Below are positions 36,128-47,440 of a stretch of 64,000 bases of DNA, piece by piece. A program made the position numbers and the translations under genes. The stretch is taken from NCBI GenBank assembly GCA_021234155.1, contig JAJEKV010000020.1:20513018-20577017 (forward strand), written 5' to 3'. Origin of the DNA: Isoetes taiwanensis. Taxonomy: Eukaryota; Streptophyta; Lycopodiopsida; Isoetales; Isoetaceae. The notes beneath the pieces are model-generated. The model had not been told where the DNA came from, did no database searches, and saw only the letters and a list, made by a program, of their open reading frames with translations. Positions within the stretch are counted from its first letter, which is position 1. Every line of letters begins with the position of its first letter.

Positions 36128-37097
36128 GCACGGCAAAATATGGCAAAGTTGTGGAACTATGGCAAGGTTGTGTAAATATCTCTAGTTGTTGAGCAATAAA
36201 GGTCCATTGATGGGATAAGTTAAAGATGGGTCATGGAGACAAAGAAGGGGCTATCTAAAATAAAGGCGGCAATATAGTATGATCAGACCTTTTTGTTAAA
36301 GGGGTCGAGATATCAAGGGGAATGAATGCCCAAGCAAAAGGAGCGGACTATTATGCACAAAAGGGCCAAGATAATAATAGCAAGGGGGCCTTTCCTTGGC
36401 AAAAAGGGATCGGAAGCAATATAGATGGGGCCTCGACCTGTTATAAGAAGAGAGATGCAGCGGCCTATTACAGAGATTAGAAAACCATTCCTAAAGTACG
36501 GTGGCGGCTGGTTGGTCGCAAATAAGTGAAGCAGATCGGTTGTAGATAGGGAGCAACGATCTGTTAAGGGCTTACAGGAAGATTTACAGATGCGGCGACC
36601 TTGCCAAGAGTAAGCAGTCACCGGGCAATCGGCATTGAGAACCTCGCCACTGCTTACCCAAAGAATGGTATTTGGGGTCGGTCTTCTTCCCCGAGGTCAG
36701 AGCAATTGGAGCAGGGAATCCACTTATGATCTGTACCGAGCAGTTTTGGCTCCCATGAATCTGATAAGCCTGTGAGGAGTTGAGACTCCGGATGAATTAC
36801 CTGAGCTTTGCTGGGTTGAATTGATATCCGATTCCTAAATCCCTGATATAAAGGGCAGATATGTAAATGGAGGAGTCTTCTTGTCTGATAAGCGGATTAT
36901 CATTCTTCGCTCATGGTCTACGTGGAGTAGCCAGATCCAGTTATTGTTTGCCAAGCCAGTGGCCATTTGCACTGCCATAACCGCTCATCAATGTATTTGT
37001 CTCTGATATATATGATGTTCTTGGATCTTGTTCTTCAAATAAATAAGATGCTGTTGTTCAGTAGTTTAGCTTCCCTTAAACAATGAATCGTATCAAG

Positions 37098-37109
37098 TGG
37101 TATCAGAGC
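37098..37109 (+). promoter_or_regulatory. Primer-binding site (initiator tRNA-Met)
   Basis: TGGTATCAGAGC, two bases after the LTR end, is complementary to the 3' end of initiator methionine tRNA, the common primer of plant LTR retrotransposons. Confidence 0.93.
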
Positions 37110-38149
37110 GAAAGTTTACGATTCTTTTGGGAATCTATGGGCTATGGAAACATCACCGGGATTCGTATTCCTACTTTGGATTTGAATCAAAGAAGAAGGA
37201 ACTAGTGGTGGTATTATACTCTAAGGCTGCGACACGCTGAGAATCTTGCAAGTTTGTGCTGCAAGGACAGTTGGGTTGAAAAGTGTCTTGGGGTCAAGTA
37301 TATGAGTGAACCGGCGAATCCTTGGAGTGTGGCGTCCAAGTAAGGAGGATTTGGCGACTACTGTTGCAAGTGAAGCTGGAGCATCAGTAGCAGTAGCAGG
37401 AAAAAAGCTCGGTGCGTTCGTGGAGAATGCTCGAAGCCTATAAGGACCGACTTGTTGAGAACGAGTTCGGATTAATGGGGAAATTTCTATAATCCTTTGG
37501 GGATTATGGAATAAATAAAAGCATCTTGCTTGGGATTGCAGAGTCAGATCGTGGTGATCTGAGAGGCCGGTTGGCCGTGGTATAAATACTTGACTTTGGA
37601 AGTCATACTAACACTTGACCTTAATTGCAGGTTTGCTTAGTGTTAAGCATTGGGAAGGAACTTTACGGACAAGTGTCAAGGATATAGATGCTAAAATTTG
37701 GATGCGGAATCTCAAATTGTTTCCTATGGGACAGATTTATGGGTAAAGTTTGTAAGTTGATTTTCTTTATGCGGAATAGAGAATAAGAATTTCTTGTGTG
37801 TATCCATGGTGGATTGGTATCGTGGAGATACAATCAAGTAGTACCGCGGAGGTACGAAAGATACTAAAGCACCGCGGATGTACAAGGGTATATCGTACTG
37901 CGGAAGTACGCGGATATCCATAACTGCTTCTAGAGTTTTGCATGGATCTAAAATAATAGAAACGCGGAGGTTCCAATGGGTATAAGGTACTGTGGAAGTA
38001 CAATAACTTATATAACCATTCTTGAGTTTGCAGGGTCTAGTAACTCCCAGGTGTACGTTGAACATGGGACAATCACCTTGAAAAGGGATGGACCAAACTG
38101 GAACGTACTCGGACGATCGCAGACGATCTCTTTTTGAGAAGGGATGGAC
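37110..38149 (+). other. Internal region of the non-autonomous LTR retrotransposon
   Basis: About 1 kb with no gag, protease, integrase or reverse transcriptase motif in any frame. The longest frame (161 codons, minus, 37724-38209) runs into the LTR and looks spurious. The part at 37818-38003 holds a short repeated palindrome. GAGAAGGGATGGAC just before 38150 is a plausible polypurine tract. Confidence 0.75.
37818..38003 (+). repeat. Short GTACCGCGGAGGTAC-like repeats
   Basis: Related 15-base palindromic words occur about six times: GTACCGCGGAGGTAC, CACCGCGGATGTAC, GTACTGCGGAAGTAC, AACGCGGAGGTTCC, GTACTGTGGAAGTAC and TATCGTGGAGATAC. Spacing is roughly 25-65 bases. Confidence 0.75.
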
Positions 38150-39245
38150 TGATACGGAGTCGTAGTACGGGGGAGTGGTCCACGGCGGCAGGGTTATGGG
38201 GCATGGCAAAATATGGCAAAGTTGTGGAACTATGGCAAGGTTGTGTAAATATCTCTAGTTGTTGCCAAGGGATATTATTATGAGACATGAGCATAATTAT
38301 TGCTTAGTGATCAATAAAGGTCCATTGATGGGCTAAGTTAAGATGGGTCGTGGAGACAAAGAAGGGGCTATCTAAAATAAAGGCGGCAATATAGTATGAT
38401 CAGACCTTTTCGTTAAAGGGGTCGAGATATCAAGGGGAATGAATGCCCGAGCAAAAGGAGCGGACTATTTTGCACAAAAGGGCCAAGATAATAATAGCAA
38501 GGGGGCCTTTCCTTGGCAAAAAGGAATCGGAAGCAATTATAGATGGGGCCTCGACCTGTTATAAGAAGAGAGATGCAGCGTCCTATTACAGAGATTAGAA
38601 GACCATTACTAAAGTACGGTGGTGGCTGGTTGGTCGCAAATAAGTGAAGCAGATCGGTTGTAGATAGGGAGCAACGATCTGTTAAGGGCTTACAGGAAGA
38701 TTTACAGATGGGGCGACCTTGCCAAGAGCAAAGCAGCAATACCGGGCAATCGGCATTGAGAACCTCGCCAGCCGCTTACCCAAAGAATGGTATTTGGGGT
38801 CGCGGTCTTCTTCCCCGAGGTCAGTAGCAATTGGAGCAGGAATCCACTTATGATCCAGACCCAGCAGCTTTGGCTCCCATGAATCGATAAGCCCCGTGAG
38901 GAGTTGAGACCCTGATGAATTACCCGAGCTTTGCCGGGTTGAATTGACATCCCATTCCTAAATCCCCGATGTAAAGGGCGATATGTAAATGGAGGAGTCT
39001 TCTTTGTCCGATAAGCGGATTATCGGGCCTTCGCCATGGTCTACGGGGAGTAGCCGATCCGCACATTGTCCCGCCAAGCCGGGGCTTGCCATTTGCACTG
39101 CCATAACCTTGTGGACCCGGTTGGGTGGTTAAACGTGCTCATCAATGTATTTGTCTCTGATGTATATGATGTACTTGGATCTTGTTCTTCAAATAAGATG
39201 CTGTTGTTCAGTAGTTTAGCTTCTCTTAAACAATGAATCGTATCA
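38150..39245 (+). repeat. 3' LTR (1096 bp, uninterrupted)
   Basis: It starts TGATACGGAGTCGTAG and ends AATCGTATCA. It matches 28077-28127 plus 36128-37095. It carries an extra segment at about 38267-38313 that the left LTR lacks. Confidence 0.9.
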
Positions 39246-39617
39246 TGTGCCCTGGGCTACCTCAATCGACAGATCCTCCATTCTACAGCCCAAATCTTAT
39301 ATTCGGCCCTCTGGATGCCTTTCGATTCGTTCCAAATCCCAATGTGCTACATATTCTCAATGGGTGCCTCTCGATTCATCACAAACCCCATGTTATTGTG
39401 CTAGATATTCTAAAGGAGGTGCGCCCTATACTATCGTAATCGTTGGATCCGTCCATCCTATAGTCTAGATCGTATGTTGGAACCTCGAAGTGCGCCCTGG
39501 ACTATCACAGTCGCCGGATCCATCCATCCTACAACTAGATCGTATGTTGGGACCTCTGGGTGCCTCTCGTTTCGATTATGGTCATTTATAATTGGGGGTG
39601 CCTATGATTTGGAATAT
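39246..39617 (+). repeat. Dispersed repeat R, middle fragment
   Basis: This part of R holds three related units with GCCCTGGACTA(C/T), GGATCCATCCATCCTA and GATCGTATGTTGG, then CCTCTCGTTTCGATTATGG and GGGGGTGCCTATGATTTGG. It ends in ATAT at 39617, where an inverted-repeat element begins. R resumes at 47297. Confidence 0.8.
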
Positions 39618-39645
39618 GGGTGTAAAATCGCTAGTGGGGTACAAC
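39618..39645 (+). repeat. Left terminal inverted repeat
   Basis: GGGTGTAAAATCG then CTAGTGGGGTACAA pairs with the complement of 47269-47296, with one substitution in the first 13 bases and small indels after that. Confidence 0.7.
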
Positions 39646-39864
39646 TTTTGGCGAAGCGTTTAAGCACTTTAAGTGCTGAAACTCGCGGACGTCGAAGCCC
39701 GTCACGCCCTTCTCCCTCCTTTTCCCTCGGCTGAAACTCGTAATGTTGTTTCACCGCTGATGATGGAGGCATGGAGCGCGATGATTTTCACAAAGATCGA
39801 GGTCTCAGGTAACCGGGGTGAAGCCCCATGAGGAAGAAGCTTGGTTGGAAAATAATGTCACGGA

Positions 39865-40640
39865 TTGAGATTGGGATTCTGTTTGGACAAAGAAGTTGAA
39901 CAAGGGAAAGATAAAATGGCACTATGCAAAGGAGCATCTTCAAGAGAAGTTGGAAACACTCACGAAAAAATCTACAAGAATTGTCACAACAAAGAAGTAA
40001 GAAAGCAACCGCCCCTTGCTTTTATGCTTGAAAATTGCACTAGATCAATACTTGCACCCGAGGAACACAAAGTAAACCGGGCTGCATTTGTCGCGGCAAT
40101 GCCAAAGATACCACAACAATAGACAAGTAAAAACAGAGGCGATGTTGTAGCACATGTTAGGAAAACTGAAATGAAGGCAAAGCCAAAGGTGGCAAATGGA
40201 TCAAATGAGATCGCATGTGATGAAAACATAAAACCTTAGAGAATGCAAAGACAGAGATTGGAAAATCAGTTTTACTTATCACAAAGAATCTAGAAGCAAA
40301 GAGGGAAGTGAGCTGAAAGGCAATGAGAAGGCCTCCTCAATTACAAAAAATGATGTTGGAAGAGGCCGAGAACAAAGTTTAAGACAAAGCCACAAATGAT
40401 TTGGCTACAAAACAGAGGAGTTCAAGCTTAATCCAAACCGTGAGTTGGAGGCGTAAATTAAAGATTTGGAGCGCATCGTCCCAGATGGAAACTTGACACA
40501 GAATAAGGTACAAAAAGCAATGAACCCTACATCCAATGATGAGCAGGTCAAACGAAACTCAAACTTGAGGAGGAGTTAAAAGTTCTCAAGAAGAACAGAG
40601 ACTGTGATTTCTACATAAACAATTTAGGAAGCTGAAAATG
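39865..40640 (+). pseudogene. Lys/Glu-rich coding fragment, unrecognised
   Basis: Broken plus-strand frames are rich in Lys, Glu and Asn (EEHKVNRAAFVAAMPKIPQQ, LKLEEELKVLKKNRD), as in a coiled coil. The composition differs from the surrounding AT-rich non-coding DNA, so it may be the 5' part of the gene whose phosphatase-like domain lies at 41.7-42.2 kb. I do not recognise a family. Confidence 0.35.
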
Positions 40641-41047
40641 GATACTCCTCAAAACATTTAGCATCTCTACTATTATACGAGATAAGTTGTTAGTGGAAGA
40701 TCCATTTTATACATGTTCAAAGATGTGGTCCGAATTCACTAAAGCTTAAAAGTTAAGTTTAGCAATCGAATTGCCAACATGATTATCATATAACTTGTTG
40801 TTCATTGTTGAGAGGAGGACAATGTATTCATGGTTACCCCGAAAGGTGCCGAGGGTGTATTTGACGAAAGCTAGGTTTTGGCCATGTTGCGTGTGCTTCA
40901 AATAGTACACCAAAAAAAGGATGTGTTAATCCGTCCCGCAATTAAGGTCTCACTCTTCGTGGTTCAAAGAAGGACAATGGTGCCATTTGAAGATGTACAA
41001 CACCCGCAAAGTCCTATAGGAGTACAAACCAATTGTGACTGATTTGA

Positions 41048-41490
41048 ATGCAACAAACAGAACCACCACCACCAGTCCAAGAAGTCTGTCCAAGAAGCTA
41101 TAGAAGAAGTCAGAAACACAAAGACCGCCAGAAAAAAAACAGACCGATTGTACACACCGAAGCACCTAAGGAAGTTGAGGGAGTAATTCTATCTGATGAG
41201 GGCAACTTGGGTGAATATTTGCCAAAAAGGAAAGGGCGTAAGAACAAAGTGGGGTAAGCCGGAGGATAGCAAAGAAGTTGTTCAAAGCTACAAGAAAGAG
41301 AACAAGAAGTAGCTATGCAAAAGATGCAGGAAGCAGTCTCAATCATGACACCACACCTATCGAAGTGTGTTCTGAAGAAAATGCAGATTCAGGCCCTCAA
41401 GTTTCAGGTGAGCCTAATCTTCAAACAGTGATTGATGCCCTTAAGTGTGGAAAGTGCTGGGCAAGGCCACAACTTAGTCTTGCTTAAAAC
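41048..41490 (+). pseudogene. Possible middle exons of the phosphatase-like gene
   Basis: Two short frames in different phases are hydrophilic and of coding-like composition (KHKDRQKKNRPIVHTEAPKE; SGEPNLQTVIDALKCGK). They lie in line with the domain that follows. Linkage is inference. Confidence 0.3.
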
Positions 41491-41649
41491 ATTGAATATT
41501 ATTGATTTTCTTTTGTTGCATTCACTGTAGGATTACCATTTGATTCTCAAGTAGGTCGAGAATCCCGCCGTTGATACGTAAAGGTTTCCACATTCAACCC
41601 ATTTTTCATTTTCATCTTCATCTATTTATTCATGTAGTAATTCCTGTTG

Positions 41650-42237
41650 TGTAGGTGTTCAGGATGTTCCAACGTACTAAATATTGATTTGGCAGCAAAA
41701 GATAAACTAATTGTCCTGGATTTAAATGGTGTGTTGGTAAAAATATTTGGTGCAAATGAACACATACGCTTGGAAGCAGGATTGACAATGACATACACTA
41801 GCAGAAAGAAAGTGATATTCGCACTGTATGCGTGTTCTTCTTCTTGAAGACTTTGTTACGTATGTTGTGTTGGTATATGGTCATCAATGCAACTCTCTAA
41901 TGTGGAAGATGTGTCGCAAGTACTATGTCCGCATTTGAGGGACGGATTTCAATTTGTATGGGGACAGAAAAAAAATGTGAAGACCAATTTTGAGCACCCT
42001 AACAAACCCGGGGTGTCCAAATCCATGATGAAGCCACTTGAAAAAATATATGAGTCATACCCAAGATTCAAAGGTAAGACTTTGCTTCTTGATGATTCAT
42101 TATACAAGTCTTACCTTAGCAGCCCCTCGAAATTTCCGCACGGTACCAAGCTCAAGATGGATGTCTATGATGAAGTGCTAACAAGATTTCACCCCAAAGA
42201 TAGAAGAAATACCGCAGCCAAGACCGAGGAAAAATGA
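41650..42237 (+). pseudogene. FCP1-homology (HAD-type) phosphatase domain, frameshifted
   Basis: FCP1-homology phosphatases remove phosphate from Ser in proteins such as the RNA polymerase II tail. LIVLDLNGVL at 41707-41737 fits HAD motif I, though the second Asp of DxDx is Asn, so catalysis is doubtful. GIWSSMQLSNVEDV (about 41875-41915) matches the motif after the flap, LRDGFQFVWGQ follows, and TLLLDDSLYKSY (about 42079-42114) is HAD motif IV. Between the first and second parts the frame shifts near 41868, and the conserved region there is partly degenerate, so this copy is broken or has an unseen intron. The frame ends with TAG/TGA at 42237. It sits inside the 7.7 kb inverted-repeat element and may be captured cargo. 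Confidence 0.7.
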
Positions 42238-42559
42238 AATCACCGGGTGAAGAACACACACGATACAAGCCCCGCCTAAGATAGATAGAAAGATGATGAA
42301 GCTATGCTTGGAAAGACTTTCGAAAACAGCTTGCGCTCAAGCAGTTTGTGAAGGAGGAATTGAGAAGGTTTATGGTGATGAAGATTGTCATTCTCCATTG
42401 TCGTGATTAAGCCCGACATTTATGATTATTGGCTTGATTGTCATTTACTTAGGCCAAGGAATCCTACACTTTTCATGTACCATCTTTATCTTAATTTAAG
42501 AATCTTTTTGCTATATTGTTTATGTAGTTCAATGCGACTTTTGTCTATAAGTTTTTGCT

Positions 42560-42905
42560 ATATTGTTTATATCTACTTCAATGCCGACCGCAAGGGATGC
42601 TTAAAACTTATCAAGTGCTTAAAAAAAAAATTGCCCGCAAGTGCTAGTCCGGTATGAGTCTTAATGGCGATAATCGCTTTATTGTCATGCAAAGGATGCT
42701 TACTTTTATGTAGTTGCTTAACGCGCCAGCGTATGTTAATGTCATCATGTGCTTACCGTCATGCGCGCTTAAGGTGCAAAAGTTTTATTGTTAAGCTATA
42801 TAACCGCTTAAAGCTAGTCAAGTTTATTGCATAGTGCTGTGGTGTTCCAAAGGTTTACCAATCGGGTAATCGCTAAACCGATTAAAATGCTTAGTGTTTG
42901 AAACT
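42560..42905. repeat. Spacer rich in GCTTAA/GCTTA words
   Basis: Between the two convergent gene remnants are at least seven words such as GATGCTTAAAAC, AGTGCTTAAA, GTTGCTTAAC, GCGCTTAAGG and CCGCTTAAAG. Similar words lie by both element ends and at 43830-43870 and 44160-44185. Confidence 0.5.
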
Positions 42906-43242
42906 AATTAAAGAGCTAGAGCACCGTTACATTCAAGCGTAATCAAATGATCGCATGTGAATTCAACTTCATAAATTTGATAGATAGACAAAAATAACAT
43001 TTGATAGAGAAACAAAAACTTTGATAGAGACAAAGATAGAAACAAAGATACAAAAAAAAGTTTGATAGAAACAAGATTTTTATAAAAAAAAGGCCCTCGT
43101 GCCAATGTACACAAAAAATGTTATATACAAAATTTTTTACAAAAATTCGGCCCCGAGGCCGGTCTTCTTCTTCGTATGGGGTGTCTTCTTCAAGGGGGTG
43201 TCTTCAAGGGGGGTGTCGTGGGGGCGCCTTCGTGGGTGTCTT

Positions 43243-43814
43243 CTATAGGGGTGTTTTCTTCATCTTCATTTGCTTCTGCATCTTCATTCTCCATCTGCAA
43301 CAAATGAAAATGAAAAATTGATTACAGAAAAAAAATGAAACATGCATACCTTTAAGGAGCGCCATGAACGCCTCCAAATCGGCCGTTTCGTCTTCAATTT
43401 CGTCTTCCTCTTCTTTTTCTTCCCGGACTTCTTCTTTCTCGGACTCGTCTTCTTCTTCTTCTTCGCCACCCATTCCCCGCAAAACAAAGAAGACATATTC
43501 CTCGAAGACATTTCCGATTCCTCATTTTTTGATTCCTCATAGGAATCAGAAGATGAGGAATCGGAATCAGAAGAATCCTCTTCAAACTGAGAGGCAGTAG
43601 AGTGGGCAGGAGAGGAGGCAGCAGAGGAGGCAAGTACCTCAGGCAAAGGCGGGAAGAGTGGAGGGAACACCTCTTCGATGCTTAGTAAGCGCCTCTTCGA
43701 GGTGACCTCCAGCTCCTCCCTGCATGCTCGCTTCATGCCGGAGGAATTGGGAATGCGGATTGGGCGGAGTGCGGAGGAATTGGGAAGGAGTGCGGCGGGG
43801 AATGGGCAGAGCAT
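43243..43814 (-). pseudogene. Acidic, Ser/Lys-rich protein fragment, frameshifted
   Basis: One 176-codon minus frame begins with a Pro/Ser-rich part (SIEEVFPPLFPPLPEV), then a Ser/Asp/Glu stretch (EEDSSDSDSSSSDSYEES), then Lys-rich sequence. The overlapping frame turns the latter into a Glu-rich stretch ending ADLEAFMALLKGMH, which reads better, so a frame change is likely near 43480. It may be the C-terminus or a separate gene of the transposase-like unit upstream. No family is recognised. Confidence 0.4.
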
Positions 43815-44699
43815 GAGCTTGTGAGAAGAGCTTACGCTTAGGCGCCACCGCTAAATCCGCGTGCTTAGGCGCCACAAGTAATAAAAACCTCACACGCCGT
43901 AACAATTAATTCAGAACTGTGCTTAAATATTTCAGATGACCAAATGAATTGACACATGTCACATCGAGGAAATGCCTTGACAATATAATTTTGCAAAGAA
44001 TGTTGGGATAGTGATGGTACCAAAATAAATAATTAAATCTTATTCCAATGTCACAAATCTACATTCTTATAAACAACAATTCAATCTTCATTTCGAAGTA
44101 CGTGTCCATGCACACCACTCTTGTGCATCCTCACTATTATTATTATTATATATAAAAATATGTGCTTACGTGCTTAGGTGCTGGAACAACAAATCACTTG
44201 AAAAGAATAACATCAATTTCAAGTATGTCAAAGAATTACAATGTTATTGGGAGATCGCCATAATTTTTTCATGGGTCTCCCGTGAAATTCTCATACATGT
44301 CTATGCCTTCTATTTTTCCATATCAATTTTAGGATATCTTACCACATACATGGTCAGGTACCCTGAGGCTTCGGTTGTTTAGTGAGCAACATGTACTTGA
44401 AATTACCCAAGAATTGATAATACAATCCACTTAAGATAACCTCATGCACTCCAAATTTTGCCCCCATCCATCTTTTTGTATGAATCTTCAAGCGTGCATT
44501 TGGGTTCAGGCACTTGAGGATGTAGAAGTCCACACCCTCCTAATTGTCTACCTCCGATTCACCGCAAAATTGTCACCTACCTCTACCAAATTACTCGATC
44601 CATTCATTGGCTTGTTCAAGAGTCTCCTTTTTCGCCTCAACTCCCGGTTTTAAGTCGCCATACCTCCCACTTTCCAAATCTACTTGTATTGATGCAGAG

Positions 44700-46620
44700 T
44701 CCCAATTATGATCCATGCAAAACAAGCGTAAACATGACATGCATCTATGAGCAAGCCTCGCTTGGTCTACTCCTCACGGACAGTCCGATACAAAGGAATC
44801 TTCTTTGTGCCTTTGAGTGTTTCAATTTCATATTCTTCCATGTTTGCCACAACAAAGCAGTTCAATTTCCCAAAAATATCTTTTTGATCTCATCTGTTTC
44901 ATCAACCGGTAGATCAAATAAATATGTACACAAAAATTTTACAATATCTTTAGCGTGCCTCGCTTGCACACCATTGCATTTGAGTTGTTCCTTACTTGGC
45001 AGCCTTTTTGATAACAAAGACTGCACCATCATGTTCACCTTTACCATGAGCAAAGGGCAAAGTAGTTCCACACTATTTCCTTTGTCATTGATTGTGAAGT
45101 ACCCGCCTAAGAAAAAAAAAAAAAGGTTTTCCTCGACTTGAATTGTGATGAGCAGCCATCACTCCAAACCCAATGCTTCTCATACTCTATTTCCTCGCTC
45201 CTTAAGCCATGCAACATGCTTTTGTAGGCAAAGTGTTCCACAAATAATGAGTCATGCACTTTATCATCGAAATGTAAAAGTGAGTCTCTTTTCTCGATCT
45301 TCCTAATGTTGTTGAGTCTATTCCCCGATCCGCTACAACCTTTCGTTTTTTTTTTTTCTTTGACTTTGGATGCTTCTTCTTCGCACAGAACGTGAATATC
45401 GCGACTTTTGTCATGTCTATATGTTATGTGAACAAGTATAGAAACTTGGTCCAGATGCCGCATTGACTCGGGCTCATTCCGATCTTGATGCTGTAATTTT
45501 CTCAAAAGTCAATAATGTATACAATTGTATCTTCCGAAATGATGACACACACTGTTTAAACCGATTGGCCCGCCAATGTGCTATGTAATTGTGTGGAACA
45601 AAATCTGATATTACCTTCTTCACTTCCTCTTGAAACTCTTTTTGGGACTTCTCTCCCTCAGACTAATCTCAAGACAGTTTGTACCTCAAAGCCTTTCTTG
45701 ATCCCCTCAATTCTCTCGCCCCGTCCCACGTGTTGCTTTTCAAATGTCTTCCAAGTAACTAGTAATCAACCCGTGCCATCCATTTCCTCGTGGACATTTT
45801 CTAATTCTATCCAACCCACATTTTTTACACGCCAACATCAAGCGCTTATGATCAAACCACTCCTCATCATCACCTTTGCCGCAGACCACTTGTCTCTATA
45901 AATCACCGGTGCTCTTTGATTGTATGCTCCTTTGGCTGCACATTCTCGGGCCAGGGCCACAAATCTCACAAAGGATGTTGCAATTGTCATGAACTCCACC
46001 CGATTTTCTCAGTCCGTTCAATCCCCGCATGATGTATTCAAATTTCAAGTGGTAGATGCAACAAAGATGTATGCCTCTCACGCATCCTCCTTACAAAACT
46101 CGGTTTCAACCTCTCAAAAGTCTGCAATGCAATTTTGATTTGAGGATTCTCCTCTCTAAACCTGAGGTAGAATTGCAACTGCAGGGAAATCATGTGAATG
46201 CCAAATAAATGCTACATATAATGAACCGCCAAGTGGGGATGAATACTTACTTGGCTAACTTCAAGAAGGTGAATTGATGTTCCATCTTTATTCCCTCCGC
46301 GCTCTCTCGATACATACCTCCTCACGCCTTTTCTTGTATGGAGAAACTCTTGTCCAGAACTTGATAACAATTTCTCTATTGTAATCTAACATGCTATCCA
46401 TCCGTTTCCTCCTCCTGAACATTGACCAAGATCCTTCCCCTTTGTTAGCTTGCACCCTTCTTTGAAAAGCATTTGAAATTGTTTTTCCGGGATGCCGAGC
46501 AACCGCCACTGCTTTGATTCAATGGCTTGACACCATTTGTACCGCCACGCCATTATCGTGGTGGACTTCCTTGCACCTAAGCATGTCATGATTCCTCTCA
46601 TACTTATGTTCTTGCATTGT
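44700..46620 (-). pseudogene. Transposase-like protein remnant (WSDGC / HGKGEHDGA type)
   Basis: Minus-strand frames carry WVWSDGCSSQFKSRKTFFFF (about 45107-45166), then HGKGEHDGA (45021-45048) and EQLKCNGVxARHAKDIVKFL (about 44940-45010). This pair, SDGC-x-x-QFK followed by HGK-G-xHDG-x-G, is a recurrent signature in uncharacterised transposase-like plant and algal proteins; its Asp/His residues could be catalytic. Upstream are DQVSILVHITYRH (about 45430) and an N-terminal part with RYKWCQAIESKQWRLLGIP (46470-46560). Several frame changes and stops mean the copy is inactive as written. It faces the phosphatase-like remnant tail to tail in the same element. Confidence 0.55.
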
Positions 46621-47268
46621 TTTCTTCAAATTCTTCACCATTTGCTCGACCATAGTAACCCTCGCTTAGATTTCTTTATAGAATCAATTGGTAAATCCTT
46701 TGCCCTCCAAAGAAGACCGCCAAGGATACGGCCTTTGTCATTGTCATCAACATTTGTACTAATTTGGTTGAATACTTCATAAATTTCTCCTGAAATTTCT
46801 CTTATTCTCATGGGTCACTCTCACCTCAATTTCTTATTCTTCTTTGAAGGCTAATCTTTAGAAGGGGAATCTTCTTCATTGCTACCTTCTTTGCATACAA
46901 TCTCTGCCTCTGATCTCTCTTCCTTGCTGCATCAATGGCTCTGTAAATTGAACGGGGAGAGGAATTGGGTTTCATCTGTCCCGGATTTCTGTGTATTGCA
47001 AAATTGGTGAGGGCAAATTGTTGAATTTCGGTTCAGGCAATTCTTGGAAACAATTAGTCCCTTCATTTTGCTTGAATTCAAGATGGGTTAGCCCACCATC
47101 CACGAATATGGCGGGCTACAGGCATTTATGTTTCCGGCACCAAACAAAGTTCATGATTCTTCAAATTGCCATTTGATCGGGCGCCAAGATGTCAATTGAT
47201 CAATCAAGCACGTCGTGTTTAAAACACGCCGATTTTAAGCACTTGTAAGCGGCGTCCGGACGGTGATT

Positions 47269-47296
47269 TCTGCTACCCAGTACCGATTTTGCACCC
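47269..47296 (-). repeat. Right terminal inverted repeat
   Basis: Reads CTACCCAGTACCGATTTTGC then ACCC on plus, the inverted partner of 39618-39645. Confidence 0.7.
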
Positions 47297-47440
47297 ATAT
47301 GTAATACTAGATCGTCTAAGGTTTTGGAATATGAAGGGGGCTCGAACATCTACCAAAATATTTTAATATCTTAATAACAATGCTTTAACCAATGCAACCA
47401 GCCGCAAGCTAATATGCTTATTTTTTCTATTGTATCCATG
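47297..47440 (+). repeat. Dispersed repeat R, right fragment of the interrupted copy
   Basis: ATATGTAATACTAGATCGTC, TAAGGTTTTGGAATATGA, GGGGGCTCGAACATCTACCA and AACAATGCTTTAACCAATGC recur at 47897-48010. Confidence 0.8.

Larger units (their letters stand above)
39618..47296. mobile_element. 7.7 kb DNA transposon with GGGTG inverted ends, cargo and transposase-like gene
   Basis: The left end is GGGTGTAAAATCG-CTAGTGGGG and the reverse complement of the right end is GGGTGCAAAATCGGTACTGGG, an imperfect inverted repeat of about 28 bp. ATAT flanks both sides (39614-39617 and 47297-47300). The empty site is seen in the next R copy (TTGAAATATGTAATAC near 47900). Subterminal GCACTTTAAGTGC on the left and AAGCACTTGTAAGC on the right are related words. 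Inside are plus-strand fragments including an FCP1-like domain and minus-strand fragments of a transposase-like protein, placed tail to tail. The superfamily is uncertain. A target duplication of 4 bp (or 5, ATATG) does not match hAT, Mutator or Harbinger. Confidence 0.65.

Noticed and set aside
39618-47296. Reading the 7.7 kb element as hAT, Mutator or Harbinger
   Set aside because: No 8 or 9 bp duplication and no TWA target is seen, and the transposase-like motifs do not match those families.
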